From: a virus
Reading direction: 5' to 3' (one strand)
IMG/VR virus record: IMGVR_UViG_3300047510_001159
Span: 1-64,000 of that record
Length of the DNA stretch: 64,000 nt
Shown here: positions 53,099 through 59,145 of the stretch, one piece after another
Numbering within the stretch: position 1 is the first letter of the stretch
Layout of the letters: each line of letters opens with the position of its first letter
Translations under genes and position numbers: made by a program
Notes under the pieces: model-generated
Told to the model about the DNA's origin: nothing
What the model saw: the letters and a program-made list of their open reading frames with translations, nothing else
The model's database searches: none

Positions 53099-53535
53099 GT
53101 TGTCTAGGTGCTGGTATAGTCAGGTTGTGGAAAAACCTGTGGAAAACTATTAGATTAAGAAAGGTTTAATTAAATATAGTTTGGTGATGTATAACGATAG
53201 TGTTATAGTGTGTAGAAATAGTATAATGAACTCAGAAACCTTCGTATATGCTACGAAATGCTCTGAGTTGTTGTAGTCTTAGCACGCGACCTAACGAGTT
53301 GTCAAGCTTTGTGTGGAAACCCAAAAATCTCAGAAATTTCAAAAATCTCGGAAATCTCAAAAGCGTCAAAACCGAGAATTCTGTATTTCCAAGGGTTTTC
53401 GAGTTTTTTAGAAATCTTAATATTTAAGTTTTTTAAGTTTTTGAGATTTCTGAGAATTTTGAGAAACATTATAATTATAATAACATATTATAATATAATA
53501 CTATTGTTATATAAGTTAAACTAATCAAAAAACCC
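53099..53535. other. Repeat-rich AT-rich non-coding region, candidate replication origin (left part)
   Basis: No convincing gene lies here. It holds two direct TGTGGAAAA boxes (53126 and 53138; reverse of TTTTCCACA), a perfect TATAAT at 53222, a compound hairpin at 53229-53269, iterated CTCAGAAATTTC-like units in both orientations (53329-53463) and a nearly pure A/T stretch (53466-53525). TTTTCCACA is the DnaA-box form reported for Synechococcus. Together these fit an origin with an unwinding element. Confidence 0.5.
53229..53269 (+). ncRNA. Compound hairpin, possible small RNA
   Basis: Outer stem AACTCAGA/TCTGAGTT (53229-53236 and 53262-53269) encloses inner stem TTCGTA/TACGAA (53241-53246, 53252-53257) with loop TATGC. 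A TATAAT sits just upstream, but I see no matching -35. Confidence 0.3.
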
Positions 53536-53564
53536 TTGACAAACTCAGAAGACCATAGTATTAT
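53536..53564 (+). promoter_or_regulatory. Sigma70-type promoter
   Basis: TTGACA (53536-53541), 17 bp, TATTAT (53559-53564); followed by GTAATCGA at 53571. Confidence 0.8.
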
Positions 53565-53591
53565 TACTAAGTAATCGATCAAATCAATCGA

Positions 53592-53837
53592 ATGTCTGTT
53601 AAAAACTACCAAGAAGTTCCTAGTTCTGCTATCAAAAACATTGTTATTGATACTGAAAAGAACACGGTTTCTATTCAGTATAATAGCAATTCCGACAAAT
53701 CTTATACTTACAGCACTGAAGATGCTGTCGGATTTGATAGTCAGTTGCTTGCTGAATTCGACTCTGAGGATATCTCGGTGGGTCGATTCATCAACCAGAG
53801 TGTCAACGAAGGCACTCTGAAACTGCTGGTTGACTGA
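53592..53837 (+). CDS. KTSC-like hypothetical protein
   Basis: An 81-residue protein: VPSSAIKNIVIDTEKNTVSI, then QYNSNSDKSYTYS resembles the small KTSC-type beta fold (SSxIxxxxYD...L.VxF.ngxxY.Y). Fold assignment tentative. Gene sits between the two origin-like repeat regions. Confidence 0.55.
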   Translation: MSVKNYQEVPSSAIKNIVIDTEKNTVSIQYNSNSDKSYTYSTEDAVGFDSQLLAEFDSEDISVGRFINQSVNEGTLKLLVD

Positions 53838-53934
53838 CCCTAGCACACAATAAATATGTTTGTCAAGGGGTGATTGCACCAATTTGGTTGTCAATATCCC
53901 TTACAGACGATTGTAGACACCTTAGAACAAACAA

Positions 53935-54099
53935 ATGGCACGTAGTAAGAACTCCAACAAAAACGATTTCTATCAAGATTTCGACGAGTTTGATGAACAA
54001 GTAGTAGAGAATACGTATGGCGTTAAGATTAAGAATCTCGGACGCACTCCTAAGAAGCAGAAAAGAATTAAGTTTGATGGAGATAATATTGAATGGTAA
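53935..54099 (+). CDS. Small conserved protein
   Basis: A 54-residue protein with acidic middle (NDFYQDFDEFDEQVVENTYG) and a basic end (RTPKKQKRIKFDGDNIEW). Function unknown. Confidence 0.55.
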   Translation: MARSKNSNKNDFYQDFDEFDEQVVENTYGVKIKNLGRTPKKQKRIKFDGDNIEW

Positions 54100-54107
54100 G
54101 TAAATAG

Positions 54108-54171
54108 TTTTCCACAGATATACTAAAACCTGTGGAAAACTTTCAATAGTTTTCCACAACCCTGTGGAAAA
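54108..54171. repeat. Cluster of four TTTTCCACA boxes (DnaA-box-like)
   Basis: Boxes at 54108-54116 (+), 54131-54139 (-), 54150-54158 (+) and 54163-54171 (-) form two inverted pairs; the second pair is an 11-bp perfect stem with a 4-base centre (54149-54173 region). No T-run follows, so a terminator is unlikely. Fits DnaA binding. Confidence 0.55.
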
Positions 54172-54226
54172 CTCAACGATAAGCCCCCCTGATCGAACCC
54201 ATAAGCAAAGGTGATGGTTAGGGGGG

Positions 54227-54255
54227 TTGACTTTTGCCCTGATCGGCTCCATACT
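54227..54255 (+). promoter_or_regulatory. Promoter plus conserved leader (copy 1)
   Basis: TTGACT (54227-54232), 17 bp, CATACT (54250-54255), then AACCAAGTCAACAG. First of ten related -10/leader blocks. Confidence 0.75.
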
Positions 54256-54279
54256 AACCAAGTCAACAGCAAACGACCC

Positions 54280-54594
54280 ATGCGCCTCATCGAACGCCAA
54301 ATGAACGCCGCTATCACCAACGGCAAAGATTGGCAGAAAGATAACACCAAAGTTGTCACCAATGATGGTGTGAGCGAAGTCTTCCTGCATGGTAACAAAA
54401 TCGCTGAGATTGGCGAGTGCTTTGTTACTCTTTTTGATGGTGGTTGGCAATCTAACACCACCAAGTCTCGCCTGAATGCTATTCTCTGTGAGCATGGTAT
54501 CCCTGGTGAGCGTGTGTTTCAGAAGAAATTTGAGTGGTTTGTGAGTCAGGAAGGCGGTGCAATTCCTTTCTTTTCTGGAATGCGCCTGAACTGA
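54280..54594 (+). CDS. Hypothetical protein
   Basis: A 104-residue protein (MRLIERQMNAAITNGKDWQK, then KVVTNDGVSEVFLHGNKIAE and KSRLNAILCEHGIPGERVFQ). A conserved-looking phage early protein with a beta sheet and a helical end. ATG 54280 is chosen from the promoter position. Confidence 0.7.
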   Translation: MRLIERQMNAAITNGKDWQKDNTKVVTNDGVSEVFLHGNKIAEIGECFVTLFDGGWQSNTTKSRLNAILCEHGIPGERVFQKKFEWFVSQEGGAIPFFSGMRLN

Positions 54595-54595
54595 A

Positions 54596-54678
54596 GATTC
54601 TGAGGTTTCTGAGAATTTTAACAAACTTTGAATTCTCAGAAACCTTGAAAACTTAAAATTCTCAGAAACCTCAGAATC
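54596..54678. repeat. 26-bp perfect inverted repeat
   Basis: Arms at 54596-54621 and 54653-54678 are exact reverse complements; the 31-base spacer holds a third copy of the AATTCTCAGAAACCTT unit (54631-54646). Starts 2 bases after the gene stop. Could be a terminator, structured RNA or origin element. Confidence 0.75.
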
Positions 54679-54698
54679 TTTGAATTTTAAGAAATTTA

Positions 54699-54726
54699 AA
54701 ATTTATAACTTTAAAGTTATAAATTT
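54699..54726. repeat. 28-bp perfect A/T palindrome
   Basis: Fourteen-base arms around a TTT/AAA centre, rich in A and T, 25 bases before the next ATG. Possible operator or origin element. Confidence 0.7.
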
Positions 54727-54750
54727 AATTAATCCTCAAGGAGTTAACTA

Positions 54751-54879
54751 ATGACCATTTCTGAAATGTATCAAGAAATTGTAGAACAAGAGGTGGCTGA
54801 TATCTTTCTAGATGAAGATGGTTATATCATCGATGATTATATCATCGAAGATACGATGACAATTGAATATGATGTCTAA
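54751..54879 (+). CDS. Small acidic protein
   Basis: A 42-residue, very acidic protein (EQEVADIFLDEDGYIIDDYI). Strong ribosome site (CAAGGAG). Possible DNA mimic from charge, which is speculation. An 11-bp hairpin (54862-54890) spans its stop. Confidence 0.6.
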   Translation: MTISEMYQEIVEQEVADIFLDEDGYIIDDYIIEDTMTIEYDV

Positions 54880-54921
54880 TCATATTCAATCTCTATAGTA
54901 TACCTTACCCCCAACAACATC

Positions 54922-55059
54922 ATGACCAAAGAAGTAATGCTTTCCCTGCTCAATCGTGCCGCTGATGGTAACGAACTGATGGCAGTTCTTGATACTCTGA
55001 CCGAAGATTCGGCAGATGAGTATCAGAATTCTCCTACCCTTGAGACTATCGAGTTCTGA
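54922..55059 (+). CDS. Small conserved protein
   Basis: A 45-residue acidic helical protein (KEVMLSLLNRAADGNELMAV, ending SPTLETIEF). A frequent small cyanophage early protein pattern; function unknown. Confidence 0.6.
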   Translation: MTKEVMLSLLNRAADGNELMAVLDTLTEDSADEYQNSPTLETIEF

Positions 55060-55131
55060 TATCATTGTCAAGTGACCCTGTGCCAGTTCAACAAGTGGCA
55101 CAGGGTATCACCATCTGCCCACATTTGATGC

Positions 55132-55150
55132 AATACTAACAGAGTCAAAC
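55132..55150 (+). promoter_or_regulatory. Conserved -10/leader block (copy 2)
   Basis: AATACT then AACAGAGTCAAAC. A 10-bp hairpin (CCCTGTGCCA/TGGCACAGGG, 55076-55105) lies upstream; no clear -35. Confidence 0.5.
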
Positions 55151-55157
55151 AAATCCG

Positions 55158-55283
55158 ATGCCTGAATCTTACAATTTCACTGGTGACGCTGTAACTTACC
55201 TCGGGTTCGTTGGTGTCATCTCCACCGCTATCATTGTGATTTCGGTGTTCAAATCTTTCTACAATTCTCCCCTGAACAAATGA
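55158..55283 (+). CDS. Small membrane protein
   Basis: A 41-residue protein with one membrane helix (YLGFVGVISTAIIVISVFKS). Overlaps the next ATG by 4 bases. Confidence 0.6.
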   Translation: MPESYNFTGDAVTYLGFVGVISTAIIVISVFKSFYNSPLNK

Positions 55284-55456
55284 TGGATCGCAAAGAACTT
55301 CAGGATCAACTTGTCCAGCAAATGTTGGATGACATGGATCTCAAAACTATGATGTGTCTCTGCTACGATTATCTCATGGAGGGATACGATAAGTATAACG
55401 ATGAAGAACTGAATGAAGAGGTTCAGCAATACTATCCTGAACTACTGGAAGTATAA
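55280..55456 (+). CDS. Hypothetical acidic protein
   Basis: A 58-residue helical acidic protein (ELQDQLVQQMLDDMDLKTMM). Coupled to the membrane peptide before it. The following 55457-55572 is GC-rich, non-coding, with four CTAG sites. Confidence 0.6.
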   Translation: MMDRKELQDQLVQQMLDDMDLKTMMCLCYDYLMEGYDKYNDEELNEEVQQYYPELLEV

Positions 55457-55572
55457 CAAACTGGGCGGCCGCTTCGCTGCCCCCTTCCCTCCCCTCCCGC
55501 CCTCTAGGTTAGTCGCCTAGGGGGCGTCTGTCTAGGGGGCAGTGGACACTAGCACAGGTGGCACAGACCCCC

Positions 55573-55601
55573 TTGCGATGCCCCCCGATCGGTGCAATAC
55601 T
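55573..55601 (+). promoter_or_regulatory. Promoter plus conserved leader (copy 3)
   Basis: TTGCGA (55573-55578), 17 bp, AATACT (55596-55601) preceded by TGC, then AAAGCATACCAAACGAAACG. Confidence 0.65.
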
Positions 55602-55629
55602 AAAGCATACCAAACGAAACGGAGATCAA

Positions 55630-55863
55630 ATGGAAACGCCTCGCGCCTACGCTGTCATCGGCGGATGGGATTATGAAGGTGAAGACTTCTCTTCCCTGCG
55701 TCTGTTCGATTATCACTCCGCCGCTGTGGCATACATGAAAGAATTGGAAGTTCAGGGATACGATTACTCTAAGTGTGAGATGCGTTGGATTGAACAGATC
55801 CCCTCGCTTGAGGAGATTCAAGCGAAGGCGCGACTCGCTGAGCGTCTGGCGGTGCTGCCCTGA
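55630..55863 (+). CDS. Hypothetical protein
   Basis: A 77-residue protein (YAVIGGWDYEGEDFSSLRLF, then DYHSAAVAYMKELEVQGYDY). ATG 55630 is chosen because it follows the promoter and leader. Not recognised. Confidence 0.65.
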   Translation: METPRAYAVIGGWDYEGEDFSSLRLFDYHSAAVAYMKELEVQGYDYSKCEMRWIEQIPSLEEIQAKARLAERLAVLP

Positions 55864-55912
55864 CCAGTTGGCAAGGTGGCACAAGGGGGACCAGATCCCC
55901 CGCCTGACCCTG

Positions 55913-55935
55913 TAGACTAAAGCATACCAAACAAA
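55913..55935 (+). promoter_or_regulatory. Conserved -10/leader block (copy 4)
   Basis: GACCCTG directly before TAGACT (55913-55918), then AAAGCATACCAAACAAACG. No -35 at 17 bp. Confidence 0.5.
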
Positions 55936-55944
55936 CGAGACCGA

Positions 55945-56112
55945 ATGACCCGCTTCAACCCCAACGTCTATGAACAGCAGATCCTCGCCAAGGGGCGCGA
56001 CCTGCCCGCCCCTGCTAAGTTCGATGGCAAGGTGCCCGCTCGCTTCGCTGACCGCTTCAAAACCTATGATGAGTATCAGGAGGCGATGGCAGACTTCCTG
56101 AACGGGATGTGA
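55945..56112 (+). CDS. Small hypothetical protein
   Basis: A 55-residue protein (RFNPNVYEQQILAKGRDLPA, ending EAMADFLNGM). Not recognised. Confidence 0.6.
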   Translation: MTRFNPNVYEQQILAKGRDLPAPAKFDGKVPARFADRFKTYDEYQEAMADFLNGM

Positions 56113-56137
56113 CAATCCAACAAGTGGCACAGACCTC

Positions 56138-56166
56138 TTGACTTCCTCCCCAATCCCTGCCATACT
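56138..56166 (+). promoter_or_regulatory. Promoter plus conserved leader (copy 5)
   Basis: TTGACT (56138-56143), 17 bp, CATACT (56161-56166), then AACAGAGTCAACCAAAC. Confidence 0.75.
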
Positions 56167-56190
56167 AACAGAGTCAACCAAACAAACGAC

Positions 56191-56619
56191 ATGAGCATCA
56201 CCTTGACTGCAAACTACAAAGAAGTTCTCTCCGCTGCTGCTGTTGAGAAGATCGATGAATTGATCGATGAGAACTATGCTCTGGATGATATGCTGGAGTT
56301 CATCGACACCTACAATGAGAACGATTTTGTCTCCTATTATGAAGAGTATTGCCGCTGTGGTGAAGCGATCGGATATGATGCCGTTGATGCTTTGATTGGT
56401 GAAATGGGTTGCGTTTCTGACATCGAAGGATGTGATGATCGCTTCCGTGGTTGGTATGAATCTGAGGCAGACTTCGCTGAAGAATACTATAGCGATCTGC
56501 ACGATGTTCCCTGTGCTTTGGTTGTAGATTGGCAGGCAACCTACGATTCCTCCCTGCGTTACGATTTCACCTGCTGTGAAGTGAAGTATCGTCAGGTTGC
56601 TGTGTTCAGCGACTATTAG
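56191..56619 (+). CDS. ArdA-like antirestriction protein
   Basis: A 142-residue, very acidic protein. RGWYESEADFAEEYYSDLHD, then VPCALVVDWQATYDSSLRYD matches the ArdA ending (DFAEEYxED...LPxxLxxYfDYExyaRDL). ArdA proteins imitate DNA and block type I restriction enzymes. The acid-rich N terminus fits DNA mimicry. Own promoter near the methylase/endonuclease region suggests early anti-defence expression. Confidence 0.65.
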   Translation: MSITLTANYKEVLSAAAVEKIDELIDENYALDDMLEFIDTYNENDFVSYYEEYCRCGEAIGYDAVDALIGEMGCVSDIEGCDDRFRGWYESEADFAEEYYSDLHDVPCALVVDWQATYDSSLRYDFTCCEVKYRQVAVFSDY

Positions 56620-56670
56620 GACACCTGAGGGGGTGGCACACGCTGCCCCCAGCATCGACCGCCGACCCTC

Positions 56671-56690
56671 TAGACTAACAGAGTCAACCA
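56671..56690 (+). promoter_or_regulatory. Conserved -10/leader block (copy 6)
   Basis: GACCCTC then TAGACT (56671-56676) and AACAGAGTCAACCA. Confidence 0.5.
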
Positions 56691-56703
56691 AACAACCCAA
56701 CCC

Positions 56704-56946
56704 ATGCTGAACTTCGCCATCGATCACCTGCCTGTGTTCATCAACGTGCAACGCCCTAGCAGCGCCTGTGAGCGTGTGATCCTGTCGCCCCTGACCCGTC
56801 GCGCCATCGTGCAATGGCACTCTGGCAGCGTCAGCGGTCACGACTGCCGCCGCCGTGACATGCTGCGCCTGATGATGCCTGGCACCTCGCTGGGACAGTG
56901 GGCAAACCGCACCCTGCTGCAGCGTCACGAGACCATCTCCATCTAG
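56704..56946 (+). CDS. Hypothetical basic protein
   Basis: An 80-residue, Arg/His-rich protein (LTRRAIVQWHSGSVSGHDCR, ending SLGQWANRTLLQRHETISI). It may fold as a small beta-plus-helix domain; not recognised. Its stop lies in the next leader block. Confidence 0.6.
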   Translation: MLNFAIDHLPVFINVQRPSSACERVILSPLTRRAIVQWHSGSVSGHDCRRRDMLRLMMPGTSLGQWANRTLLQRHETISI

Positions 56947-56953
56947 ACTAACA
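56944..56953 (+). promoter_or_regulatory. Conserved -10/leader block (copy 7, short)
   Basis: TAGACT (56944-56949) then AACA. The next ATG follows at once, so this copy is shortened. Confidence 0.35.
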
Positions 56954-56955
56954 GC

Positions 56956-57150
56956 ATGAAAGAAAAGACCTTCACCCTCTCGCTTCGTGATCGCTGCCTC
57001 GCCCTCGCTGAGGCACAGGCATGGGAGATCAATGGGGACATCGACGCCATCGACCCCGATGATCTCGAATCCTGCCTCGCTGGTCTGACCGAATCCAACC
57101 TGCAGGAGACGGCAGGCGAACTGGCACACCTCGCCGCCTGGTGCAACTGA
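56956..57150 (+). CDS. Hypothetical acidic helical protein
   Basis: A 64-residue protein (LRDRCLALAEAQAWEINGDI, ending GELAHLAAWCN). Not recognised. Confidence 0.6.
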   Translation: MKEKTFTLSLRDRCLALAEAQAWEINGDIDAIDPDDLESCLAGLTESNLQETAGELAHLAAWCN

Positions 57151-57158
57151 TCATCCTC

Positions 57159-57180
57159 TAGACTAACAGAGTCAACCAAA
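57159..57180 (+). promoter_or_regulatory. Conserved -10/leader block (copy 8)
   Basis: TAGACT (57159-57164) then AACAGAGTCAACCAAA. Confidence 0.5.
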
Positions 57181-57190
57181 CGAGACGACC

Positions 57191-57352
57191 ATGAGAATCG
57201 AAGTTCGCTACCAGACCCCCTACAATGCCTGTGAGTGGCGGTCGCAGTGGTTCCCCACCCTGGCAGAGGCAGAGCGTATGGTAGACTTCTACCGCTCCTG
57301 TGGTTCTCCCTCTCACATCGCCCCTTCCTCCCTCGCTCAGTTCGATCGCTGA
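57191..57352 (+). CDS. Small hypothetical protein
   Basis: A 53-residue protein (YQTPYNACEWRSQWFPTLAE, then RMVDFYRSCGSPS). Not recognised. Confidence 0.6.
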   Translation: MRIEVRYQTPYNACEWRSQWFPTLAEAERMVDFYRSCGSPSHIAPSSLAQFDR

Positions 57353-57359
57353 TCCTAGC

Positions 57360-57500
57360 ATGGCAAACACCCTTCGCCTCGCCCTCGCTGCTGCTCTGCT
57401 GCTGATGTTCTCTCAGACCGCTGGCGCCATCCTGCAGACTGCCCAGACCCTTGACGCTGTGACAGCAGAGAAGGTGGCACAGATCGCCTCGCTGGACTGA
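57360..57500 (+). CDS. Small secreted or membrane peptide
   Basis: A 46-residue peptide with a typical signal sequence (TLRLALAAALLLMFSQTAGA) and a short polar tail. Probably exported or membrane-anchored. Confidence 0.55.
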   Translation: MANTLRLALAAALLLMFSQTAGAILQTAQTLDAVTAEKVAQIASLD

Positions 57501-57511
57501 CCCCGACCCTG

Positions 57512-57531
57512 TAGACTAAGATCAATCAAAC
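57512..57531 (+). promoter_or_regulatory. Conserved -10/leader block (copy 9)
   Basis: GACCCTG then TAGACT (57512-57517) and AAGATCAATCAAAC. Confidence 0.45.
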
Positions 57532-57541
57532 GAAACGAACC

Positions 57542-57691
57542 ATGGAATTCGACACCTGCTTCACCGAGATCCAAGATGCCCCTGGCGAGATCTTCGACAT
57601 GGACTTCGACGATCGCTGGGATGCTGACGACTTCGACCGCCGCCGTATGGAGCGGGACGGTTGGCAGACTGCCTGCTGGGATGGGCGCTGA
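57542..57691 (+). CDS. Small acidic protein
   Basis: A 49-residue Asp/Trp-rich protein (DMDFDDRWDADDFDRRRMER). Not recognised. Confidence 0.6.
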   Translation: MEFDTCFTEIQDAPGEIFDMDFDDRWDADDFDRRRMERDGWQTACWDGR

Positions 57692-57704
57692 GGCGCTGAC
57701 CCTG

Positions 57705-57725
57705 TAGACTAACCACATCAGCAAC
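57705..57725 (+). promoter_or_regulatory. Conserved -10/leader block (copy 10)
   Basis: GACCCTG then TAGACT (57705-57710) and AACCACATCAGCAAC. Confidence 0.45.
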
Positions 57726-57731
57726 CAACCA

Positions 57732-57929
57732 ATGCGCTTCCCCCTCGCCCAGTGCTCTGACCTCGCCACCCGCCAGATTCGGTGGATCTCCCGCCACGAT
57801 CAACTGAACAACGGCAGTCGCCCCTCTCAGTTCATCCATTGGGGACTGCCTGCCTCTGTCCTCGCCGCCCAGTATGCCGAGACCCATCATGATGAGGCGA
57901 TCGCCAAACTCCCCACATTTGAAGACTGA
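57732..57929 (+). CDS. Hypothetical protein
   Basis: A 65-residue protein (LATRQIRWISRHDQLNNGSR, then PSQFIHWGLPASVLAAQYAE). Not recognised. Confidence 0.6.
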   Translation: MRFPLAQCSDLATRQIRWISRHDQLNNGSRPSQFIHWGLPASVLAAQYAETHHDEAIAKLPTFED

Positions 57930-57953
57930 CCCGACCCATCATCCTATCACACC

Positions 57954-58163
57954 ATGCCCTCACCTCTCAAGTGGAAGCAAGCGGAGCGAGATCTGAAAGC
58001 GAGCGGCGCCGTGCTCAAGCGAACGACAGCATCGCATCAGATCTGGAATCACCCCGCCTGGCAGACTGACATCATCCTGCCGACGCATGGCAGCAAGGGG
58101 CGCAGCACCATCTCCCCTGGCATGTCCGCCGTGATCAGGAAGGCACTCGCTGCCCTCCCCTGA
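57954..58163 (+). CDS. HicA-like toxin (mRNA interferase fold)
   Basis: A 69-residue protein with the HicA double-stranded-RNA-binding-like layout: KQAERDLKASGAVLKRTTAS, then HQIWNHP with the catalytic-type His, IILPTHGSKGRSTIS and a closing helix VIRKALAAL. HicA proteins cleave mRNA and normally pair with HicB. No HicB-like gene is visible nearby, so it may be solitary or act on host translation. A GC-rich hairpin spans its stop. Confidence 0.7.
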   Translation: MPSPLKWKQAERDLKASGAVLKRTTASHQIWNHPAWQTDIILPTHGSKGRSTISPGMSAVIRKALAALP

Positions 58164-58334
58164 GGGGGCAGAGCAGCAGTTATATTATAACGTTATCGTT
58201 ATGGCGGCGCGGCCGAGCGAAAAGTCATAGATACTATTAACCTACAAAACTTTGAAAACGCTCGATCGATTACACGTTTATAAAAAAAATTTTTCCCAAA
58301 TAAAAATGACTCAAAAACCTCAAAACGTTCGCCC
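58164..58334. other. Short non-coding spacer
   Basis: Contains ATAACGTTAT and repeated CGTTAT near 58188-58201 and a poly-A/T stretch near 58283. A 48-codon frame from 58306 is not convincing. Confidence 0.3.
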
Positions 58335-58610
58335 ATGGCAATCTGGAATTACTCTATGCAATCCGAGGTCCACCAAGACGACTAGAATGGAAGAGTTTGG
58401 GTATATCTACATAGTACTGAAAGAACTTTGGAGTATGTTGTGGAAGAGATAAGTTATGTTATAATAGACCAAAGTTCCATGGAGATTCATGCTTTCAGCA
58501 CCAATGGAAGACAGGTAACAATAACATATAAAAAATATGATGAATTTCTTTATGGGATTTCAAAGTGTGAGAAATGGTTACCGCATGGGCGTATTCTTTC
58601 AAAAGTGTGA
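58335..58610 (+). pseudogene. Hypothetical protein with in-frame TAG (broken or TTG-started)
   Basis: One frame runs from ATG 58335 (AIWNYSMQSEVHQDD) to 58610, interrupted only by TAG at 58383-58385. The part after it (TERTLEYVVEEISYVIIDQS, then YDEFLYGISKCEKWLPHGRI) looks like a real protein and could start at TTG 58428. Either a true shorter gene, a decayed one, or read-through. Confidence 0.4.
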
Positions 58611-58631
58611 TATATAAAAAAGATTATATGA

Positions 58632-58832
58632 ATGATAATGCATAAAGTATACGAAACAACGGTAGAATACAATGATGACTTTCAGGAGTATTTCGTAACA
58701 CTCCCCGAAGACCTATTAGAAAGTGTTGGATGGGAAGAGGGCGATGTGCTAGAATGGAGTGTGAACAAAGATGGCACTATTTTAGTTGAACGAGTTGACG
58801 AGGAATTTGCAAATGACCGAGAAGAAGATTAA
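58632..58832 (+). CDS. AbrB-like swapped-hairpin protein
   Basis: A 66-residue protein: YFVTLPEDLLESVGWEEGDV, then LEWSVNKDGTILVERV matches the AbrB/MazE-type swapped-hairpin motif (xxLPxxLLxxLGxxxGDxLxxxxxxDGxIxLxR). Such proteins bind DNA as regulators or antitoxins. ATG 58638 is a possible start. The end overlaps the next gene by 20 bases. Confidence 0.65.
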   Translation: MIMHKVYETTVEYNDDFQEYFVTLPEDLLESVGWEEGDVLEWSVNKDGTILVERVDEEFANDREED

Positions 58833-59145
58833 TTATCAAATTGTTAACAAGGAAGGTGAAGTGGTTGACGATCAAACTTTCACTGATTATGATAAGTTAG
58901 CTGATCACATGCTAGAGTTAGCAGACAAGTGGTATCAGGGTATATACAGCACTGATGACAAAGTAAATATTTCAACTTTTGATGAAACTGGAAATGTAAT
59001 TTATGAAGACTCCTCATCCTTTGGAAGCAACATCGAGTCTACCGAAAGTCTCGAAGACAACCTGCGAGATCTCTATGGTGACACTAGAACAGCAGGTAAA
59101 GGATTTGGAGATTCAACTAAAGAATCTAGAAAGAACTCTAAGTAA
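58813..59145 (+). CDS. Hypothetical acidic protein
   Basis: A 110-residue protein (KINYQIVNKEGEVVDDQTFT, then STDDKVNISTFDETGNVIYE), beta-rich with a disordered Ser/Thr end. Overlaps the next coiled-coil gene by 71 bases. Confidence 0.6.
   Translation: MTEKKINYQIVNKEGEVVDDQTFTDYDKLADHMLELADKWYQGIYSTDDKVNISTFDETGNVIYEDSSSFGSNIESTESLEDNLRDLYGDTRTAGKGFGDSTKESRKNSK

Noticed and set aside
53309-53524. A 71-codon plus-strand frame across the iterated repeats
   Set aside because: Its sequence (KISEISKISEISKASK) is a direct reading of the repeats and then of pure A/T; no ribosome site.
54108-54173. The TTTTCCACA pairs read as transcription terminators
   Set aside because: Stems are strong but no T-run follows either; repeated 9-mers in both orientations fit protein binding better.
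55503-55551. Four CTAG sites in about 50 bases
   Set aside because: Noted as odd, but I cannot tie it to a function, and GC-rich spacer composition may explain it.
55600-57129. A 509-codon open frame on the minus strand
   Set aside because: It runs antisense to several plus-strand genes that have promoters, leaders and starts. Its repeated VDSVS-like segments are just the reverse of the conserved leader, and long antisense frames are expected in GC-rich DNA.
58252-58452. A 66-codon frame before the TAG-containing gene
   Set aside because: Low-complexity start with no family pattern; its end overlaps a more protein-like frame.
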